Shown piece after piece: positions 61,141-64,000 of a stretch of DNA of 64,000 bases. The stretch lies in contig OX485804.1 of NCBI GenBank assembly GCA_950295325.1, positions 13,640,001 through 13,704,000 on the forward strand. The letters are read 5' to 3'. The notes below the pieces were generated by a model. The model was given only the letters and a program-made list of their open reading frames with translations, ran no database searches and was not told the origin of the DNA. The position numbers were made by a program, and so were the translations under genes. Position 1 is the first letter of the stretch; every line of letters starts with the position of its first letter. The stretch comes from Polytrichum commune. Taxonomy: Eukaryota; Streptophyta; Polytrichopsida; Polytrichales; Polytrichaceae.

Positions 61141-61380
61141 GTAGGGAAGAAATCATCCATCAACTAGAAATGGGTTTCTTGAGAAGTTAGGGTTAAGAGC
61201 GTATAGCTCAATGGGTAGTTCTCCAAATTCGGCCCACAAACTATGATAGGTAGTCAAAGAACTCATATTAACGTGAGACATCACATGCATCTTCATGCCC
61301 TTCTCAAAAGCCTTCCAATGAAAACTTTTCAAGTCGCCTCCCCAGATTTCCGTGCCATATATGAAAGTTGGAAGCACCTA
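61141..61380 (-). pseudogene. LINE fragment, family A, opposite strand
   Basis: The minus-strand translation LPTFIYGTEIWGGDLKSFHW, FEKGMKMHVMSHVN and AEFGELPIELYAL matches residue for residue much of the plus-strand relic at 26730-26920 (LPTFTYGIGIWGGDL, FDEFGELPI). Only about 75 codons survive. Confidence 0.8.
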
Positions 61381-61589
61381 TAATGCATTGAGTATCTCAA
61401 TTAGTGAGGGTGGGCTAATAGTCAGCATGGGAAATTAGTGAAGGTGATACGAAATTTCGTTACGCTATGAAATTAGTGCCACCAAAAGATCTTCAAAGCA
61501 TTGTTCATCCTAGCATGATGCACTAAAAGTACTGGCACTTGGCACTATCCACTAACAAGCATGTGTTTCCATATAGATTTATCTCTCTA

Positions 61590-61760
61590 CAAACACCTAA
61601 GAGCACACACTCATTTTCTTGAGACCTATAGTAAAGGAGCACGTATCCATAAATTTAGTGTCACTCAATAAAATTTTCAGCCCTCAATAACTTTAAGATT
61701 TGACCAAATAGTGTGTGGTCTGGGAATTAGTACCACCCACACCAATTGGGATAACTAGTG
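61590..61760 (-). repeat. Dispersed repeat fragment related to 37618-37770
   Basis: GAGTGACACTAAATTTATGG on the minus strand recurs at about 37715 on the plus strand. The adjoining ACACCAATTGGGATAACTAG resembles the MITE end at 40270. Confidence 0.45.
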
Positions 61761-61769
61761 TAGTGAATA

Positions 61770-63080
61770 CATACTATTACTACCTAGGTCACAAATGAAA
61801 TTTATGCTTTTAGTATATTTATTTTCAATGTTATCTTTTTTAACATGCAAAAACATAACTAATTCAAATATGGTCCGATCATGTTGAAATTTTGGTTATA
61901 ACTTCAATATACATTTGCCTAGTTCTATAAAAATTTACTAACAATTTGCGATCCTTCAAGTAAACATAAATTACTCATATGAAGTGCTTTGACTTTCTAG
62001 AAATAGGCCCAGGCATGTAGGGGTCAATTTGCAAATATCACGCCCTTTTATTAGAAAGGGTGAAATGGGCATAAGCCTAATCACGCTAACCTCCTTAATG
62101 TCTCGCATGTGACATCAAGAAGGTATGTAATGTTAACATGAATGCATGATAATAGTGCAGCAAGTGACATTATCAAATGACACAAAGTCAACACTGCAAT
62201 AATGACAATGTGAGGCATGCAAGCACGCGGTTTGAATTCTTGGGTGGATTAATTTAATGTCACAACTTGTGATATACAGGAGGAAATTGTGGAAATTGTA
62301 GCAACAAGGAGGGAGATTTAATTGAGCACATCAATTGCCTAGGGTTTCAGGATAAGAGAGGGGGTGACAATACAGAGAGTGACATTACGGAGGCTAAGGT
62401 GCATGTCAAGTAGGTGCTCGATTTAATAATACAGGGTGTGCTTGCATTCTAAGGCTCATGAGGCATTGCCACATTCATCAAGATACAACTCAAGGAAAAT
62501 AAGAATATCAAGAACAAATCGTGATTTGTCTGAGAACAAGGTGAGATTATCACCCAAGTCAATGAACATGCCCTACTGTCGGGTATCTACCGAGACATCT
62601 AAACAAATATGATTGGAGATGGAGTACTGTCGCACAAAGCTATCCTTCAACTCAAACCCCACTTTATTCAATGGTTGGTGCCCTATGATTGATTATCCAT
62701 TGGTTCATTTACAGCTCAGGAGAGGAAACTGGGGAGGTGCTTCAACAGAAGAATATGGTGCTTGAGGGTTTCACAAGGGGCCAGGGAAAAATCACCTTAA
62801 CACTTCTGCACAGACACCTGACAATTCCTACAAAGGGAAAAGTCCCCCAAACGATGATGTTCAAGGAAACCCCGGTAGTATTTCCCAGACACAGCAGAAG
62901 CTACTTGACCATACTGAAGGCCCACTCGCAATGATACTGAAAGAAAGTATGAGCCCTCCCACAGTTTGACAAAGGAAGTCGATGCATCCAAAGCCATAGA
63001 ACCTGTGCTCATTGGCTCCCTCAAGACTGACAAAAAGAATTTTTACGTAACCCCATAAGTATTTGAAATCAAAATCTATA
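61770..63080. other. DNA without a supported gene
   Basis: An 81-codon frame at 62689-62934 has no recognisable features. Otherwise nothing was identified. Confidence 0.5.
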
Positions 63081-63110
63081 CGGATACTGCTCGAAGTTAA
63101 GGCATACCTA

Positions 63111-63547
63111 TCACTGCTGCTGGGCTGCAGAACGGTAGAGATTGTAAGCTACGACTACAGCAACACCAGCACCTACTACAGCCAAAACAGCTTTTGTATC
63201 CTGGGCCTCCCACTCGTCTATCCACCTTGGCCATTTGAATTTTGATTTCTTCTTCTCCTCATATGGTCGAAGGGGGGCCTCTTCCTCCTGTTCGTCTCCA
63301 CACATCTGGTGCAGGTCTCGTGATCCAATGCGTGGCAGAAGAACAGCAGATAGCTTTCTGCTCTTTGTGGGCTGAGACGCTACTCCATTCTGCTTGGCAT
63401 CCTTTGGTTGCTTCTGCTCGTTAGCATCACCACATGCACAATCTCCACATTCTCCTGGTTTTGGCCCTTCTACCCCCCCAGCATCTGCGATCCTTTTCTG
63501 CTGGATTTCTTTCTGTTCGTCTTCAGTGAACCCCATTTGGCCCCTGC
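63111..63547 (-). CDS. 3' exon of a gene for a small C-terminally anchored membrane protein
   Basis: The minus-strand frame gives MGFTEDEQKEIQQKRIADAG, a small Cys cluster (GECGDCACG), a basic/acidic middle (KKKSKFKWPRWIDEW) and one membrane segment near the end (AVLAVVGAGVAVVVAYNLY) followed by a short polar tail. That is the layout of a tail-anchored protein. An acceptor (CCATTGCAG) lies directly upstream of GGGCCAAATGGGG at 63547, so the frame continues upstream (G-Q before the Met) into exons beyond 63600 that I could not place. The Met at 63536 may be internal. I do not recognise the family. The intact frame, unusual composition and splice site make it a probable host gene. Confidence 0.65.
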
Positions 63548-64000
63548 AATGGAAATCCAGCCTTTAAAAGGTGTCCTAGATGCCAATGAGAATCAAGAGT
63601 TACCATAGTCATTTGAACACTGCAGGTAACAATTTCTGACAACATTTCATCTAGAACCTTAGGCATTATCAAGTACAGTTTTGCGAGCTATGCAAATGTT
63701 CAATACAACCAATTCAGAACATTGATTTGTAGTTCTACTGATACTATTCAAAATATTGTAACCAAGTGTTTTTTGCACATGAATAACAATGATACAAAAA
63801 AAACTGTTGAACAGCATTCATACACATATAGTAATCCCAGCTACGCTACCTGACAAGCTACCCAGACAAGGTTCTGGTCAATGCAAACCAGGACTCATCC
63901 TTGTAGCTATCTGAAGTTTATCACCAACGTGGAAGACATTAATGCACTCATGCTTGAAATAGTTTCAGTTCAGGTGTAGGATGAAGTCGGTAGCTCCATT

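Noticed and set aside
62689..62934. 81-codon open frame
   Set aside because: No recognisable motif, no splice context and ordinary non-coding composition.
1..64000. tRNA and rRNA genes
   Set aside because: I looked for cloverleaf A- and B-box patterns and conserved rRNA segments by eye and saw none. A tRNA scan would be the decisive check.

Overview
The window is nuclear DNA from a land plant, most likely a non-seed plant such as a bryophyte, lycophyte or fern. The evidence is spliceosomal introns of 100 to 1400 bases, a plant-type phosphatidylinositol 4-kinase alpha gene, and large amounts of Mutator-like, LINE and MITE DNA. I cannot name the species.

Layout. 1-5050: gene-poor DNA with a pyrimidine tract and a degenerate minisatellite. 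5061-19757: a complete 14.7-kb Mutator-like (MULE) transposon, bounded by 26-bp terminal inverted repeats and a perfect 10-bp target-site duplication. 19768-37700: gene-poor DNA holding LINE relics, several MITE families and a 244-bp mini-element with an 11-bp target duplication. 38385-53982: a complete 26-exon PI4K-alpha gene whose exons sum to an open frame of 2072 codons. 54000-64000: mostly non-coding, with a fold-back element, a broken protein kinase copy, a LINE scrap, and the 3' part of a minus-strand gene for a small membrane-anchored protein.

The most interesting object is the 14.7-kb transposon. It carries two divergent genes. One encodes a MULE transposase of about 1172 residues after splicing, with a GCM/WRKY-like zinc region, an RNase-H-like core and a SWIM zinc finger. 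The other is a nine-exon minus-strand gene for a protein of about 1171 residues. It joins a nuclear-localisation-like basic start, a ParB-like domain and a permuted (beta-class-like) DNA N6/N4-methyltransferase fold whose catalytic DPPY motif has decayed. ParB plus methyltransferase fusions are otherwise familiar from bacteria and phages. The element also contains at least nine copies of a 16-bp palindrome and four copies of a 26-bp palindrome, all with core TCGGATCCGA. This invites the hypothesis that they are parS-like sites for the element's own ParB-like protein.

PI4K-alpha is the only clear complete host gene. It makes PI4P at the plasma membrane. Its first intron appears to be a GC-AG intron and contains a tandem duplication and a TA-flanked MITE.
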